Assembly: GCF_963678975.1 (NCBI RefSeq)
Contig: NC_089274.1
Location: 48,018,075-48,082,074, forward strand
DNA length: 64,000 nt
Reading direction: 5' to 3'
DNA from: Dysidea avara
Lineage: Eukaryota; Porifera; Demospongiae; Dictyoceratida; Dysideidae
Each line of letters starts with the position of its first letter. Within the stretch, counting starts at the first letter, position 1. The translations under genes were made by a program, and so were the position numbers. The notes below the pieces were generated by a model. The model had not been told where the DNA came from and searched no databases. It saw only the letters and a program-made list of their open reading frames with translations. This document shows, one piece after another, positions 21,579 through 33,288 of this stretch.

Positions 21579-23176
21579 TTTTTTATTTTTTTTTCCCCGG
21601 GCTGGATGGACTGCCCTTGCCTACCACCCCCAGCACAAAGAAAGCACGTGCTGGACAACTGAATAAAAAGGACCAGATTGCTAAAAGTTTAAAAGTCCCT
21701 GTGCTCATCAATGCGGCCCATCTCAGGAGAGGCATCAGAGGAGCGATGCGAGATGGACCTACTTCCACATATGCACATTGTAGCTGACCGAAGTAGAGAA
21801 AAAGACAATGTGCATCGGATAAAAGCCAGAGTCTGACTGTAACTAGTAGAGCCGCGGCGAGATAGATGGTCAGCCAAACGACGGTAGAAAACTATTGCCT
21901 CCCTTCCCATACCTCCAGTGGTCGCAAACACAAGGGGAGTGAAGGAGGCCTGCTCAACCTCTCTGACACGGTCACCATACTCACGTTTCTTCTGTGCCTC
22001 GTGACGTCGATACAAAGAGGGGACACTGGTGTTGCAGTAGCTCGGTGCATTAGGATGAAACACCCTTACGTCAAAAAAGGCACTTTGCCGCTGCCCCCAG
22101 AATCCCCTAGCATGTATGTCTGCCCTAGCCTCATCCTGACGGTTGGCAGTCTTAGATGCAATGATCTCCCCAGTAAGTGGCTGTAAAGGTGGCTCAAGGG
22201 CCACACCATGACATGTCTTGGAAAGCCACTCTGCAGTGATGTTTCGCAAAGCATTGTGGCGAACAAATGTGAGGCCTCCATATCTGCAAATCATAGCATG
22301 ATCCACAGAAAATGGGACCCCACAAACACAGTGACTGGGTATGTTCAGGAGCTTCCAGCCATATCTAAGATGCAAGGCATCCCAAAATTCTTGCTTCATC
22401 AGATGGAATCCCTGCTCTGCTAAAGGCAATGCTGTCAGCCAGGCAGAAGCACCCAGTTCACTGTTCAGGTCTAAAACTCTTTGGGATTGTGACGAAAGAT
22501 TAGATTTGATCGTAGAAGCCCTCCCCCTCAAAGTAGAGCGACAATCCTGATGAATCTGAGCCTTGATAGAACTAACGTCGGGTAGAGGGGCTAGTAGATT
22601 CTGAGCAACAATCAAAGATCTCAGAGAGTGTGTGATTTTGATAGATGCAGTAAACTGAGAATCAGCAATTTCTACAGGATTGACAATACCCAAGCCACCT
22701 AGGCGGTAGGGTAGAGAGAGCGCATCACGCTCTAAGGCAGAACAAGCACCATGGCCAGTGAGAGCAGGGATCAACTTCAAACGGATGGCATCCTCTAGAG
22801 GCTGAAACAGGGACCCGACATTGGGGATGGTCCTCATGATGTATACCCACCGGCCTATCATCCCATGAGTGAAAGCACAAAAAGCCGCATGAGGACGATT
22901 TGTAGCAATCTCAGCCAAAGCAAGCACTTCACTAGACCAAGAACAAACCTTCTTGGCCACAAACCCCTCTGCAAATTCTCGAGAGCCCAATGCAGCCCCA
23001 AGATGGCGCTGGCCCTGATCAGTAATCTGCATACCAGTGTCAGCAAAGATAGATTTTGCAATAGTTAACAAATGAGGCTTTACAATCAACACTGTCTTAG
23101 ATGCATTAGAAAAATATCCGAAATTAGGTCCCAAAGAGGATAGTATCTGCCACCATTTATGCAAAAGTTTCAGTTT
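21579..23176 (-). mobile_element. 5'-truncated LINE insertion with poly(A) and 13-bp target duplication
   Basis: CTCCAAGAAAGAT flanks both sides (21,566-21,578 and 23,177-23,189). The left boundary begins with a T-rich run, the complement of a poly(A) tail. The right boundary cuts directly into the ORF, as expected for incomplete target-primed reverse transcription. The 63.2-kb sister MITE shows the uninterrupted target site. It is about 1.6 kb long. Confidence 0.9.
21689..23176 (-). CDS. LINE ORF2 C-terminal half with PD-(D/E)XK-like endonuclease region (497-codon frame)
   Basis: Open without stops from the 5' truncation to codon 497. The N-terminal piece (WWQILSSLGPNFGYF) follows the RT catalytic region in the related copy at 32.0-33.0 kb, where YADD is still visible. 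So this copy has lost the RT active site but keeps the thumb and downstream region. CVCGVPFSVDHAMICRYGG at about residue 290 is a Cys/His knuckle. Then LTGEIIASKTANRQDEARAD and FFDVRVFHPNA look like the restriction-like endonuclease of early-branching LINEs (inferred from the spacing of D, D and nearby residues). The apparent start lies in the target duplication, so it has no real initiator. An intact frame implies a young insertion. Confidence 0.75.
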   Translation of the reverse strand, partial: KLKLLHKWWQILSSLGPNFGYFSNASKTVLIVKPHLLTIAKSIFADTGMQITDQGQRHLGAALGSREFAEGFVAKKVCSWSSEVLALAEIATNRPHAAFCAFTHGMIGRWVYIMRTIPNVGSLFQPLEDAIRLKLIPALTGHGACSALERDALSLPYRLGGLGIVNPVEIADSQFTASIKITHSLRSLIVAQNLLAPLPDVSSIKAQIHQDCRSTLRGRASTIKSNLSSQSQRVLDLNSELGASAWLTALPLAEQGFHLMKQEFWDALHLRYGWKLLNIPSHCVCGVPFSVDHAMICRYGGLTFVRHNALRNITAEWLSKTCHGVALEPPLQPLTGEIIASKTANRQDEARADIHARGFWGQRQSAFFDVRVFHPNAPSYCNTSVPSLYRRHEAQKKREYGDRVREVEQASFTPLVFATTGGMGREAIVFYRRLADHLSRRGSTSYSQTLAFIRCTLSFSLLRSATMCICGSRSISHRSSDASPEMGRIDEHRDF

Positions 23177-23255
23177 CTCCAAGAAAGATAATTTCAGTGT
23201 GATATCATTCTGAGGGGGGCTAAGCCCCCCCCTTTCCGCCGCCTATGCTGCAACT

Positions 23256-23742
23256 GGCCTTGTATACATAGCATCAATGTATACAAGGCCATGCGCTGTC
23301 TCAGTAACAATAAGGACTCTATGTAATTTGAATAAAGATAATTTAGTAAAATATTTCTAATAGAGCAGTCAGAAATTAAATATTCATGCTACTCTTGTCT
23401 CTAATACAGCAGCTCCTTGCCATCTAAAATTTTCTAGATCCTCTTTGTCTTAATGCCTACAAGATCCTAGTATAAGAATTCTAGGCATTTATTTTGCATG
23501 CACCATTTTTCTGTTGTGAACTATATATACTGTAACCTGATGTACTGTACAAACCTTGGACATGCTCTTACTGGCTCTTAATGCACACATTATTTCATAC
23601 ACGTATAATGGCAAGTTTGGCACATACATACCTTGTAGCAAGTTTACATGTAATAGTTGTATATATAACCTTTTTTGTAATATAGCAGTACTGTTAACAT
23701 TTACTGTGTGTAAGTATAATACAGTAATTATCTGCATTATAG
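23256..23742. other. Non-coding stretch, probable intron
   Basis: No exon recognised. It precedes the acceptor of the exon at 23,743. Confidence 0.35.
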
Positions 23743-23871
23743 CAAGTTGGTGGTGCTGGTGCTACACCTGGTGATAATGTCTGCAGAGGTGGTGCCGATA
23801 CAGCAACAGCTGTCAGTACTCTTGCTCTACTGATGATGGCTATTGTAGCCATAATGATCCTTGTGGAGTGA
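23743..23871 (+). CDS. Last exon of an unknown membrane or GPI-anchored protein
   Basis: A good acceptor (TGCATTATAG) is followed by 42 sense codons and TGA. The peptide starts QVGGAGATPGDNVCRGGADT and ends in a hydrophobic run (STLALLMMAIVAIMILVE) right at the C terminus. Small residues before a terminal hydrophobic stretch suggest a GPI-attachment signal or a tail anchor. Upstream exons were not found, as transposons occupy the preceding 2 kb. It is convergent with gene A, the two stops lying about 380 bases apart. No family is recognised. Confidence 0.45.
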   Translation, partial: QVGGAGATPGDNVCRGGADTATAVSTLALLMMAIVAIMILVE

Positions 23872-24254
23872 TCCACAGTGTTTGTCAAACCACTTTGTCA
23901 TTTTATGTATACGTATTTTATACACTAGCAACTTTCTAGGCTTTAGATGTAGTTCTGTGTGTTCAGCACACATTTCATGCCTTTATGCTGAAAACATTGA
24001 CTGTTTTTGTTGTGTTATATCAATGTTATGCAATTTACGTAACTTAAAAATTAGCAGAATGAGCCTGAGATCGCTGTGTTATACTAACTAGATGATTTCT
24101 GTGTGAAAGGGTACAAAATTTTCACATAATGGTTATACATGTTTGGGAATTGCTTACAGTTAGTGGATCATGGCTAACTATTACAAATGCAAAAACCAGT
24201 ATATTAAATGACTCTATTTTTATAATGCATATAGTGTTTGTCCCAATAGTTAAA

Positions 24255-27200
24255 CTACTTTGGTAAATAAGTGTTCTGGAGGTCAGTGAAGATGTGACTG
24301 CTTGTATCAAGGGATGCTCCCAATGTTGTAAACATTTCTTCTGAATCTTTCAGTGTTGCCCTGCTAGGTAGTAATGTCCTGTCTGATTTCTGTAGTGCCC
24401 TTGATATTTCACTTGGATGTACACGTTGGCTGGCTACCGGATTCCTACATTATAACAAACTGCTGAATAAAGAAAGACTAGTATGATGCCAAAAACTTTA
24501 GCATAGAATTTGATGGTGTTTAAAGTAATCAAACAAAATTGATGTATTCACCCAAGCAAATATGCAACAGAATACAAATATAATTTTGAGCTAAAGCTTA
24601 GTGTGCATTTCTGTGCAAAACAATCTACATATGTGACCAGATTTGTAAAAAGGGATTTTTCACACACATCCTATTTATCAAACTTTGACAACTTATAACT
24701 TCAGCTGAGAAGAAGTTATTGACTTGAAGTTTGGTTGGTAGTGAGCTCCAACATAGCCTAATGGATGGAGCTGTTGTTTGCACACTCTGTTAGTTTATAA
24801 AATTTGATGTGTGTGGAAAACGCCTTTTCACAAATCCGGTCACATATATAGTAATTTAATTTTAAGTGGCAGCATGAATTTTGTATAAACCTACCCTCTG
24901 TCTCTCACATCTCACTCTCTCTCTGTATATATAGTTACATACTCCTGCTCCCTATACTACCCTATAGCTATTACTTTGGTAGTGAGAGAACAGTAAAAAT
25001 TGCAGCACCAAAAAAGTTCAGAGTTAGAGAAACAAAATTTGAAGCTAAAAAAGTTTACTAAACCAAAACACCAGACGATCAAGGAATCAAAAGCTCTCGC
25101 TCTGACTACTTATATGTCACACACAATTTAGAAATTAGTGAAACCTGCTTATAAAGGCATGCGTAAGTTGCCATAGGTATTTACCTGTGGTTTTGTAATT
25201 TTCTTTGATTTCTGCACAGTAATAAAATTAATAATAAGCCAGGTGATGAGTGCTTCATTTATAACACAAAAATACTCAATATATGTGGTAGCCAGCAAAA
25301 TAACTGTCTCATGTCATGGAATGTAGGTGATTGGATGACTTTTCAGCTTTATTTATATACTTACCAACACTGAATCATCAACTGATACATGGCTCTAGGA
25401 CATCCAGGAGGTGGTGAGAGTCTGTATCCATTAGTGATCTTTGTCAAATACTACACAGAACAAATGAATTATAATGTACACAATGTTCCATTACATCATG
25501 CATGTACGTACCTCCTTTCCATCACAGTCCTCAAATGGCTTGTGACCCAAACTCCATATCTCATACATTACACATCCAAAACTCCACACATCACTTTGAG
25601 TAGTGTATTTCTTGTAAAATATTGCCTACAAAACGTTTCGACAGTAAAAAAAAACATTCATGTATAGCTAATACATGCTATAAAGCATATGTGAAGCTAT
25701 ATTCACACATGAGTTCCTAAACTACTGTATGCATGGAGCCCATGACTACCATTAAGGCAGACTTCACATTGGCGGTTCCAGGATTTTTGGTGACTGGTTA
25801 GTTAGCTAGATTTTTGGGTGAAGACCAAAAAAATAAAAAGGTCGCCACCTGCTGAGAATAACTACCCTCCACTAACTATATAAAATATCACTTATAAAGT
25901 GCATAAAGATTGCTACACTGCTACTCTGAATACTGTGACTGCTTTATTAGAGTGATTGACTGCTCTATTAGAGTATCTTGATCTAAACGTAACTGGTTTC
26001 CAGAACCCCCCCCCCCCCTCCCCTGGAGCCCCCCTACTTCATGTAAGGTTAGTAAAAGATTCTGGTTGAGCACACACTGATACGATGTTAATGCTTAACT
26101 TAGAAGAGATACTCTAAGGGTAGAATGGCTAGATACAACAAAAGCTGTCAGTATACCCTCCACAGCTATATTCAATGTCAAAACTAACGTAGAAGACCAT
26201 GGGTAGCGATAGATGAAGGTCATTGCCAGTAGTTACTCTCACAATCAAAAGGTGGTGGATTTGCACAATTATAAAACAATAGTAGACCTCACAATAGCTT
26301 TCCATTGTATATAAACTCATACAGCTGGTTAAGAATTTGTACCTCTATTTACATACACCTGTACATACAAATACTGTGACAGTATCAATGTGCTCACTTC
26401 GGGTGCAGTCCATTTTAATGGTATCTTTCCTCCACTGGACATATAGTAAGTGTCATCAGACACATCACGTGCCATCCCAAAGTCAGCAATCTGATTGAAA
26501 GTATTTAACAAGTCAAGTGTAGTGGTATGCGGCTTCAACACACCTTACACACATCATCACTTGATACTAGTATATTCCTAGCAGCCAGGTCTCTGTGTAC
26601 AAACTTTTTACCAGCCAGATAGCAGAGACCTGCAGCTATATGTCTGCAGAAGCTTAATAGGTCATGTCTTAACTCATCATAAGCTTCAGGAGGTGTCCTA
26701 CATCATGTCATAAATATTAAGCATTACATCATTATGTTGACTTACGCATTTTTCAATTCAGATAAAAATTCATGGAGATCTCCTTTAGGCATATATTCCA
26801 ATACAATCATCGTGTTCTCCTTTTCAGTCACCACTCCATACAACTCCACTATGTGGTTGTCCTTGAACTGGCCCATAATGGCTGCCTCTCTCAGAAATTT
26901 CACCTTGTCAGATGCTGTACACTGTGTATTGAGTATCTTCACAGCTACTTGCTTGGGATCTGTAGAACCATCAACCCATGTGCCTAAATGAACTACTCCA
27001 AATTCACCAGATCCAAGTGTTAGGACAATCCTGTAAAAATATGCCTACATGTGCAGCAACAACAGTTTGGTGGCTACTACAACTACGTAGCTACACAAGT
27101 ATTAAATATGTACTACTGCACTTCACAAATATTATAAATACAGTTTAAAACTTACTTTATATCATCTGATTTAATAGTTTGAAACATCTTCCTTTCAAAA

Positions 27201-29857
27201 CAAGCATAGATAGCTTCCTCAGAATGTCCTGGATCTGAAAAAGCCTCTGAATCACTACCTTCATTTATCACATCAGTATACGTTGGTGGCTTTATATCAT
27301 CAGGGACATCATCATAAATGACAGGAGATGCTTGAAGATCATTTACATTGGTAGAGTAGACATGTAGTGCTGTTGAATAATCATCAGTTTTTTGACAGGT
27401 CTCATAATCACTATATGCAATCTTTGGATATTCACTCTCTATAGCATCATCAGGAGCTATATAAGGTATTGGCTCAAAAGATGTGAATACATCATCTCTC
27501 CATGTCTCAGGTGTCTCGTAATCATACGTGGGATTCTGTTGAACATGTAACAAAATTGAAACGAAGATGGTTATAAATGTTATACAATAAACACTCAAAC
27601 AAGTACTGAGTGAATATAAGTTACGATGAAAAAGCCTCTACTACAGGCAATACTAGTACAAAAACTGATGTCAGTTTGAGCATTAGAGTATGAATTTTTG
27701 TGTGTGTGTGTGTGTAGCTAAATACAATTTTTATATTAATATACTTGCTTCAGCACTTACCTTAATTATTCTGCTGCAATGCGTATTATTTACCTTGTAT
27801 ACAAACGTTCCATCAATAGCGCAACTTCCATGGCTATCTGTTTCATATTTTGCTAATATACGGAGAGGTTTAAATTACTTATTAGCTAATTAAAATGAGT
27901 TTACCTTGCCAGACATTAAATCTTTCTCTCTTGTGTCTTATGCACCAGAAGAACAATAGGAGTAATAGAGTGCACAGGACTACACCAGCTACAGTACCAG
28001 CAATTATCCCGATAGCATTAGCCATTGTTGATCCTTTATCATTGCCACCAACAGTACCATTAGTAGGTATAATTGATGAAGACATAGCTAATGCTATAGT
28101 AGTTGACATATTTGCTGCTGTACTACTAGAAATAACCGGTGTTAAACTGTTATACATTACTGATGTTAAGGATGTAGGTGTCAAAGTACTAGACATAACA
28201 GCAATAGAAGACAAGTTGGTAGGCACAACTGATGTCACATTTGTAGACAACAAAGTGACAGACTTGTTTGATGACAAAGTAGTAGACGCAAATGATGACA
28301 AAGGGGTAGACATATTTGACGTTGAAGTAGTAGATGTAATTGATGTTGAAGTGATAGACATGTTTAATGACAATGTACTAGACACAATTGATGACAAAGT
28401 AGTGGACATATATGATGCCAAATTTGCAGACACAATGGATGACAAAGTGGTAGCCATAACTGGTGTTGAAGTGGTAGCCATAACTGGTGTTGAAGTGGTA
28501 GCCATAACTGGTGTAGAAGTGGTAGCCATAACTGGTGTCGAAGTGGTAGCCATAACTGGTGTCGAAGTGGTAGCCATAACTGGTGTCGAAGTGGTAGCCA
28601 TAACTGGTGTCGAAGTGGTAGCCATAACTGGTGTTGAAGTGGTAGCCATAACTGGTGTAGAAGTGGTAGCCATAACTGGTGTTGAAGTGGTAGCCATAAC
28701 TGGTGTTGTAGTGTTAGACATAACTGGTGTCAAAGTGGTAGCCATAACTGGTGTTGAAGTGGTAGCCATAACTGGTGTTGAAGCATTAGACGTAAGTGGT
28801 GGTGAAATAGTAGATGATGTAGTAGGCAATGCTATAGCTAAAGTCAGAGTAACAGACATGTGTACAATAAAATAGCTACTGAACATACTATTGAATACAT
28901 TATACACTTGAGAGGAAAGACCTTGTCTGTACTTACAGAACTTTCCTGAGAGATGGAAAATTAATTGTTGAATTGATAGGAAATACAGTTAAATCACAAC
29001 ATTAATGAAGGTCTTCTTGGAAAGTTTCATGCTGCTTAGTGTATACAACCTGCAGCTGCCTTTTTATTATTATAGTTTCATAATTTTGCCAACTTTCTAC
29101 ATGCGCTTGAATAATTACTAAGACCGAATTCCTGTTGCAGTAATGATTGCCCATATATGCACTCTCTATTTCCCTTATTGATGCTTTTCTCATTAAAAAG
29201 AGTGGTTTCAACATTTGGCTTTATACATACACACGTATACAAATCAGTAAAGTAGTACAACTTACCAACATGTACCCTAATAGCAACATTATAGCCAGCC
29301 TTCTTTGTGTTTCCATTAATTGTAACATCACTCTGATTTCCATCAAACTGGTATGTTGGCATTTGCTGATTGGTATCATTGGTACGTAACAACTGTACAT
29401 TAAAGTTAGAATACAATCCCACAACTGATCCTGATGGTACAGTAAATCGTTCTGCTTCTGGGATGGTGTAGTTCTCACATGAGTTAATATTGGTACCATT
29501 AGGAGTGAATGTGACTGTGTTTGATTGTATATGTGTATAAAAAACCTTCCCAGTCTTATTCCAAATACCAGGGTAAAATGTTGCTGATGGAACACTGGAA
29601 TTCATGTGATAACAGAACTCCCAGGTAGTCACAATTCCTTCACACTGAACTGTATATCCATTTAGTATGTAAGTTGTATTTCTGTTGTAAGATATGTTGC
29701 TATGATTTAGTGACCCAGGAGTTGTACATGCTTGACAACTGACTGCTATGGTGTGCAATAATAACAATGCTGCCTCAATACATTCTTTTAAATGACATCA
29801 CTAACCAGATATCAGGAATAGGAAAGAGACTGCATGAATAAGTAAACTTCTTCCCAT
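24255..29857 (-). CDS. Receptor tyrosine kinase with mucin-like stalk (gene A), complete 944-aa model
   Basis: Exons, 5' to 3': 29806-29857, 29266-29745, 28937-28945 (microexon), 27905-28837, 27794-27852, 27156-27535, 26746-27030, 26544-26697, 26398-26490, 25512-25625, 25365-25450, 24255-24444. All junctions are GT/AG and the phases agree. Layout: signal peptide (1-17); ectodomain with many N-glycosylation sites (to about 177); Thr/Ser/Pro octads; TM helix (about 453-478); juxtamembrane segment with NPTYDYE and PPTY (possible PTB and WW ligands); kinase with GSGEFG (644-649), VAVK (Lys669), HRDLAARN (767-774), DFG (787-789), activation-loop TYY, APE and SDVWSFG; short tail. All catalytic residues are present, so an active kinase is expected at the plasma membrane. 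The ectodomain is paralogous to gene B; no known ligand-binding family is recognised. Confidence 0.87.
25767..26035. mobile_element. MITE in an intron of gene A
   Basis: It lies in the intron between the DFG exon and the SDVW exon. The ends contain GGCGGTTCCAGG and CCTGGAGCC, and ACTTCA occurs on both sides. A reverse-oriented relative is at 47,842-48,112. It carries the shared TE motif at 25,935-25,984. Confidence 0.55.
28430..28800 (-). repeat. 24-bp coding repeats (octad STPVMATT), gene A
   Basis: About 14 near-identical 24-bp units encode the octad STPVMATT on the minus strand. They form an O-glycosylation-type stalk between ectodomain and membrane. Other frames, including the plus-strand VEVVAITG frame, are open only because the unit lacks stops. 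Confidence 0.9.
28937..28945 (-). other. Candidate 9-nt microexon or alternative acceptor of gene A
   Basis: CATCTCTCAG, then GAAAGTTCT, then GTAAGTACAG: strong acceptor and donor 9 bases apart, phase 1 to phase 1. If the donor is ignored, the frame reads straight through 99 bases into the stalk exon, also in frame. Both forms are possible. Confidence 0.5.
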
Positions 29858-32006
29858 TGCCACATCCAATACTACTGTATAAAACAAATTTGTATATTAG
29901 TGCAAAGCTAAACAGAATTTAATTTATTTAATGCCAATACAACTATGTGTAAACCTGACAGGTCCTCACTTAGCTAATTGTGGCATTGGTCACATGTATA
30001 AGTACTAACTAATGATAATGTTACAACACCCACACACAGTATCACTTCGTGGCACATGACACATCACAGTAACATTCCACATATTATCATTAGTCAATCT
30101 TAGTCATTAAAGGATCACAAGTAAACAACACATATGTACTGACTAGCAATGACTTATCATTTTAAACTTAAATATTTAGTACAACTGAACACTTTAAGTG
30201 GTGCTCTCATGTGTATCAGCCAAATTTAATAAAGATGCTTCTAGAACTGTGTCGTGTGTGCATATATCTATGTTTGAAAGGCACCAGCTGGGTTTCAAAA
30301 TATAGCTACAAAAGTTGTATTGACCTCCTGTGACAAGATCATGAATTACAATTAGAAAGCATCCATGACCCTATTAGGACATTAAAGCTGTATATATCTG
30401 GCCCACAGTGTGCCTTTGATTCTTTTTGAATATCATAAACTTGTTATGTGATGCAGAAACCATCTTCTCCTATTACTGCTGGATAGTGGCTATCGTTTAG
30501 TTATGACCAGACTTTCACAAATAATGTGAACCTGTTGTAGGGGCAGATAGTGACTGGGAAGAGTAAAGGGGTGTTAACTGCAAACACAAAGCTTTAAGAT
30601 GGCATTTTAAAATGTTTCAGTGTACCATAAATATAGCTTCTGAATGTATATTGTAATTATTGACATAAAGATTTACTGACTGACTGACTGACTGACTGGT
30701 TGGCTGACTGACTGACTGACTGATTACTCTTAGACTAATAAACATTTCAAAGCATTTAAATGGAATATATTAATTGATTTATGTGGACTTTATTATTATT
30801 TGATAGCTGTGCCTAACTGGTGCTACAGGCATGCATGCTGCTGAAATGAAATGAAATTATTAGAGTAGTTTAAAACTGTCTACAGTACTGAACTAGCTAC
30901 TATAGAAAAGAGGTCTGCCACTGTCCAATAGCTATTGCTAATAAACTTACAGTGATGTGGCTATCCTCATGCATTACATATGCTGTTGCACATGTTTACC
31001 TATGCAATAGACCACCACACAATTTACAATTAGGTGGCAAATAACTACAAACTTATTGAGTGTGTAAATTACTCCCATTACACTCTACTGTATAATCACA
31101 CTGGAATTCTGACTGTGTTAGCTATATACTTAGTAGCTAAGACAATAGACTTAGATAATATTCCGTGCATGTCAGTACTGTAGTTATCCACTGAATTAGC
31201 TAGTAGACTAATTATATTCATTACAAAGATCCGCCAGCCAGTTCCTTTTTTTTCAGGGGTTAGATGGAATACCCCTGTAGTTAAAATATTTTCAGCTGTT
31301 TAACCGCCACTGTGTACACCACAAGTCACAAAACTAGCTTGTTACGTACGTGTAGTTTCGTACGTGTACGTACTTATATGGTATACCTATCATTTCAACT
31401 GCGCTGGCATTTTTTCTCAAAATGTGTTACGTTAAAATAACCAAATCCAACCTGTCTTGTTTAACCTGCAAAGATAGTCTAATATCCAAAATAATTTTTA
31501 TTTTAAATCGACCTGTTGAAGAGAATTTTTATAGACTACTTACTATAGTTAATGATTGGTTATATAGCTACATAAGTAGTTTGAAAATTTCACCCGATAG
31601 CTAACTTCGAGGTGCCTCTCGTTTTACGCGTTGGTTGCGCCACTATATGCACATCTATGCTACCACTACATGCTGCATGCATAGCTATGCCATAGCTAGC
31701 TATATTAAACTGTATACTGTAACTACACAATAAATTAAACATACCTGAACTTGAAAAACAGCAGTGCATTTTTTAAGCTGAAGACAACTAGTTTATACGC
31801 GTAATCAGAAATCTAATTGCCAAATGTGACGAAAGTGAATATTTAAAACAAAGTCGATCTGACAATCACGTGTAGTCTGTCGGCGCCCGCCTTTGGGATG
31901 GAGACATTAATGTGTAATTACACATGTGTAGTTTATAGCTAAGTATAGTTATTTACTTTTATAGCTAAGAACAAACTATATGGCACATATACTCTATACT
32001 CTCCAG
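29858..32006. other. 5' flank of gene A and intergenic DNA
   Basis: No supported exon. It contains a GACT microsatellite at about 30,674-30,722 and a short G/C-rich patch near 31,875-31,900. The promoter of gene A is expected here, but no TATA box or initiator can be assigned with confidence. Confidence 0.4.
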
Positions 32007-32008
32007 AC

Positions 32009-32039
<31 letters not shown>

Positions 32040-32045
32040 ATAATA
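32007..32045. repeat. TTA microsatellite
   Basis: About 12 TTA/TAA units directly at the 5' junction of the LINE remnant. Confidence 0.9.
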
Positions 32046-33040
32046 TTCATTACTGGAGAGGGAGAGATAGCTTTGACAGAAGGCACAACACAAGGTGATC
32101 CTCTTGCTTATGGCTATGTATGCTCTGGCCATTACCCCCTTAATATATTCTCTTCGTCAGTCTCAGCCGGATATTTCACAGATGTGGTATGCTGATGATG
32201 CCACTGCGGGTGGACAACTTGCCTCGTTATTGTATTGGTGGAAACATCTTTTGGCTTATGAACCTATGTATGGCTACTTTCCAAATGCTACTAAAACATG
32301 CCTCATAGTAGAGTCAGATCAACTCAATTTTGCTCAAATACTGTTTAATGGCACTAATATACAGATTTCTTGCGACACTTGGGTGCTGCTATTGGAACTA
32401 GATCATTTGCAGAAAGCTATGTCTCTAACAAAGTAAAAATGTGGTCTGAGGAGATTTTAACTTTATCAAACATTGCTGAAACTCATCCTCATAGTGCGTA
32501 CAGTGCTTTTATCAAGCATCACTGGAATTATGTAATGCATACCATCGAATCAGTGGGTGCATTCTTTCAACCACTTGAAGAAGCTATTCACCAACACTTC
32601 TTTCCTGCTTTAACAGGTCGAATGCCCAGTTCTGAGGCACAGAGAGAACTACTTTCACTTCCTTGTCACTTTGGTGGATTGAACTTTACCAACCCTACCT
32701 GCAGTAGTGATTCCCAGTTTTCATCATCTAGGTTGCTGAGTGCTGGTTTAGTTGCTATGATACAACAGCAAACTGAGAACTTTCGTGTCCCTTGCCTTCA
32801 ACAGGCTCGCTCTACCATCCGTCAGTCCAGACAACAAATAATGACTTCTAGCTTAGCTAATATCAAGTCTCGTGTAGATCCTCAGCTTCAACGAACCATT
32901 GAATTAATCAGTGTTAAATGCTCTTCACTTTGGTTACCTGCTCTTCCACTTCAAGAGCAGAGATTTCATTTGAACAAACAAGAATTTAGAGATGCACTGT
33001 GTCTGAGGTATGGCTGGCAACTAGGTGTAAAAAAAACATA
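32046..33040 (+). pseudogene. LINE reverse transcriptase remnant, same family as 21.6 kb
   Basis: Plus-strand pieces in different frames: EGTTQGDPLA (about 32,075-32,106), MAMYALAITPLIYSL and the catalytic YADDATAGG (about 32,190), then RHLGAAIGTRSFAESYVSNK (from 32,373) through RYGWQL (about 33,025). The order and wording match the frame at 21,689-23,176 residue block by residue block (RHLGAALGSREFAEGF, LPYRLGGLGIVNP, LPLAEQGFHLMKQEF). This copy supplies the RT active-site region missing there, but has frameshifts and lacks the endonuclease end. Confidence 0.85.
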
Positions 33041-33198
33041 CTCTCTTAGAGTCCTGCAATTAATATTCTGTTATTGGTTACAATTGGCCTTGCAAACACT
33101 CCTTTATAGCTGCTATACAGGATGCATGTACATGTATATTGAAATGTACAAGCTTTAATCAACAATATACCACTTTGACACCTCAGATCTAAGGAAAC

Positions 33199-33288
33199 CA
33201 CAGGGTGATATCACATATTGCTCTGACCACAGGGCGATATCTAGATATCGCCCTGTGGTTAGGGCGATATCATGATATAGCCCTGACC
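33199..33288. repeat. Nested palindrome, GGGCGATATC units
   Basis: GACCACAGGGCGATATC and GATATCGCCCTGTGGTT form a perfect 36-base palindrome at 33,225-33,260. It is flanked by diverged copies of the same unit on both sides. Confidence 0.8.

Larger units (their letters stand above)
21314..23247. mobile_element. hAT-like MITE with nested LINE
   Basis: Ends CAGCGGCGGAGGAAA and TTTCCGCCGCCTATG. CTGCAACT flanks both sides (21,306-21,313 and 23,248-23,255), a perfect 8-bp duplication. A sister copy without the LINE is at 63,206-63,570, so the empty element is about 340 bases. It carries the shared TE motif at 21,501-21,545. Confidence 0.85.

Noticed and set aside
27895-28875. 326-codon plus-strand frame
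   Set aside because: Mirror of the gene A stalk repeats. It is open only because the 24-bp unit lacks stops. Splice phases and paralogy support the minus Thr/Ser frame.
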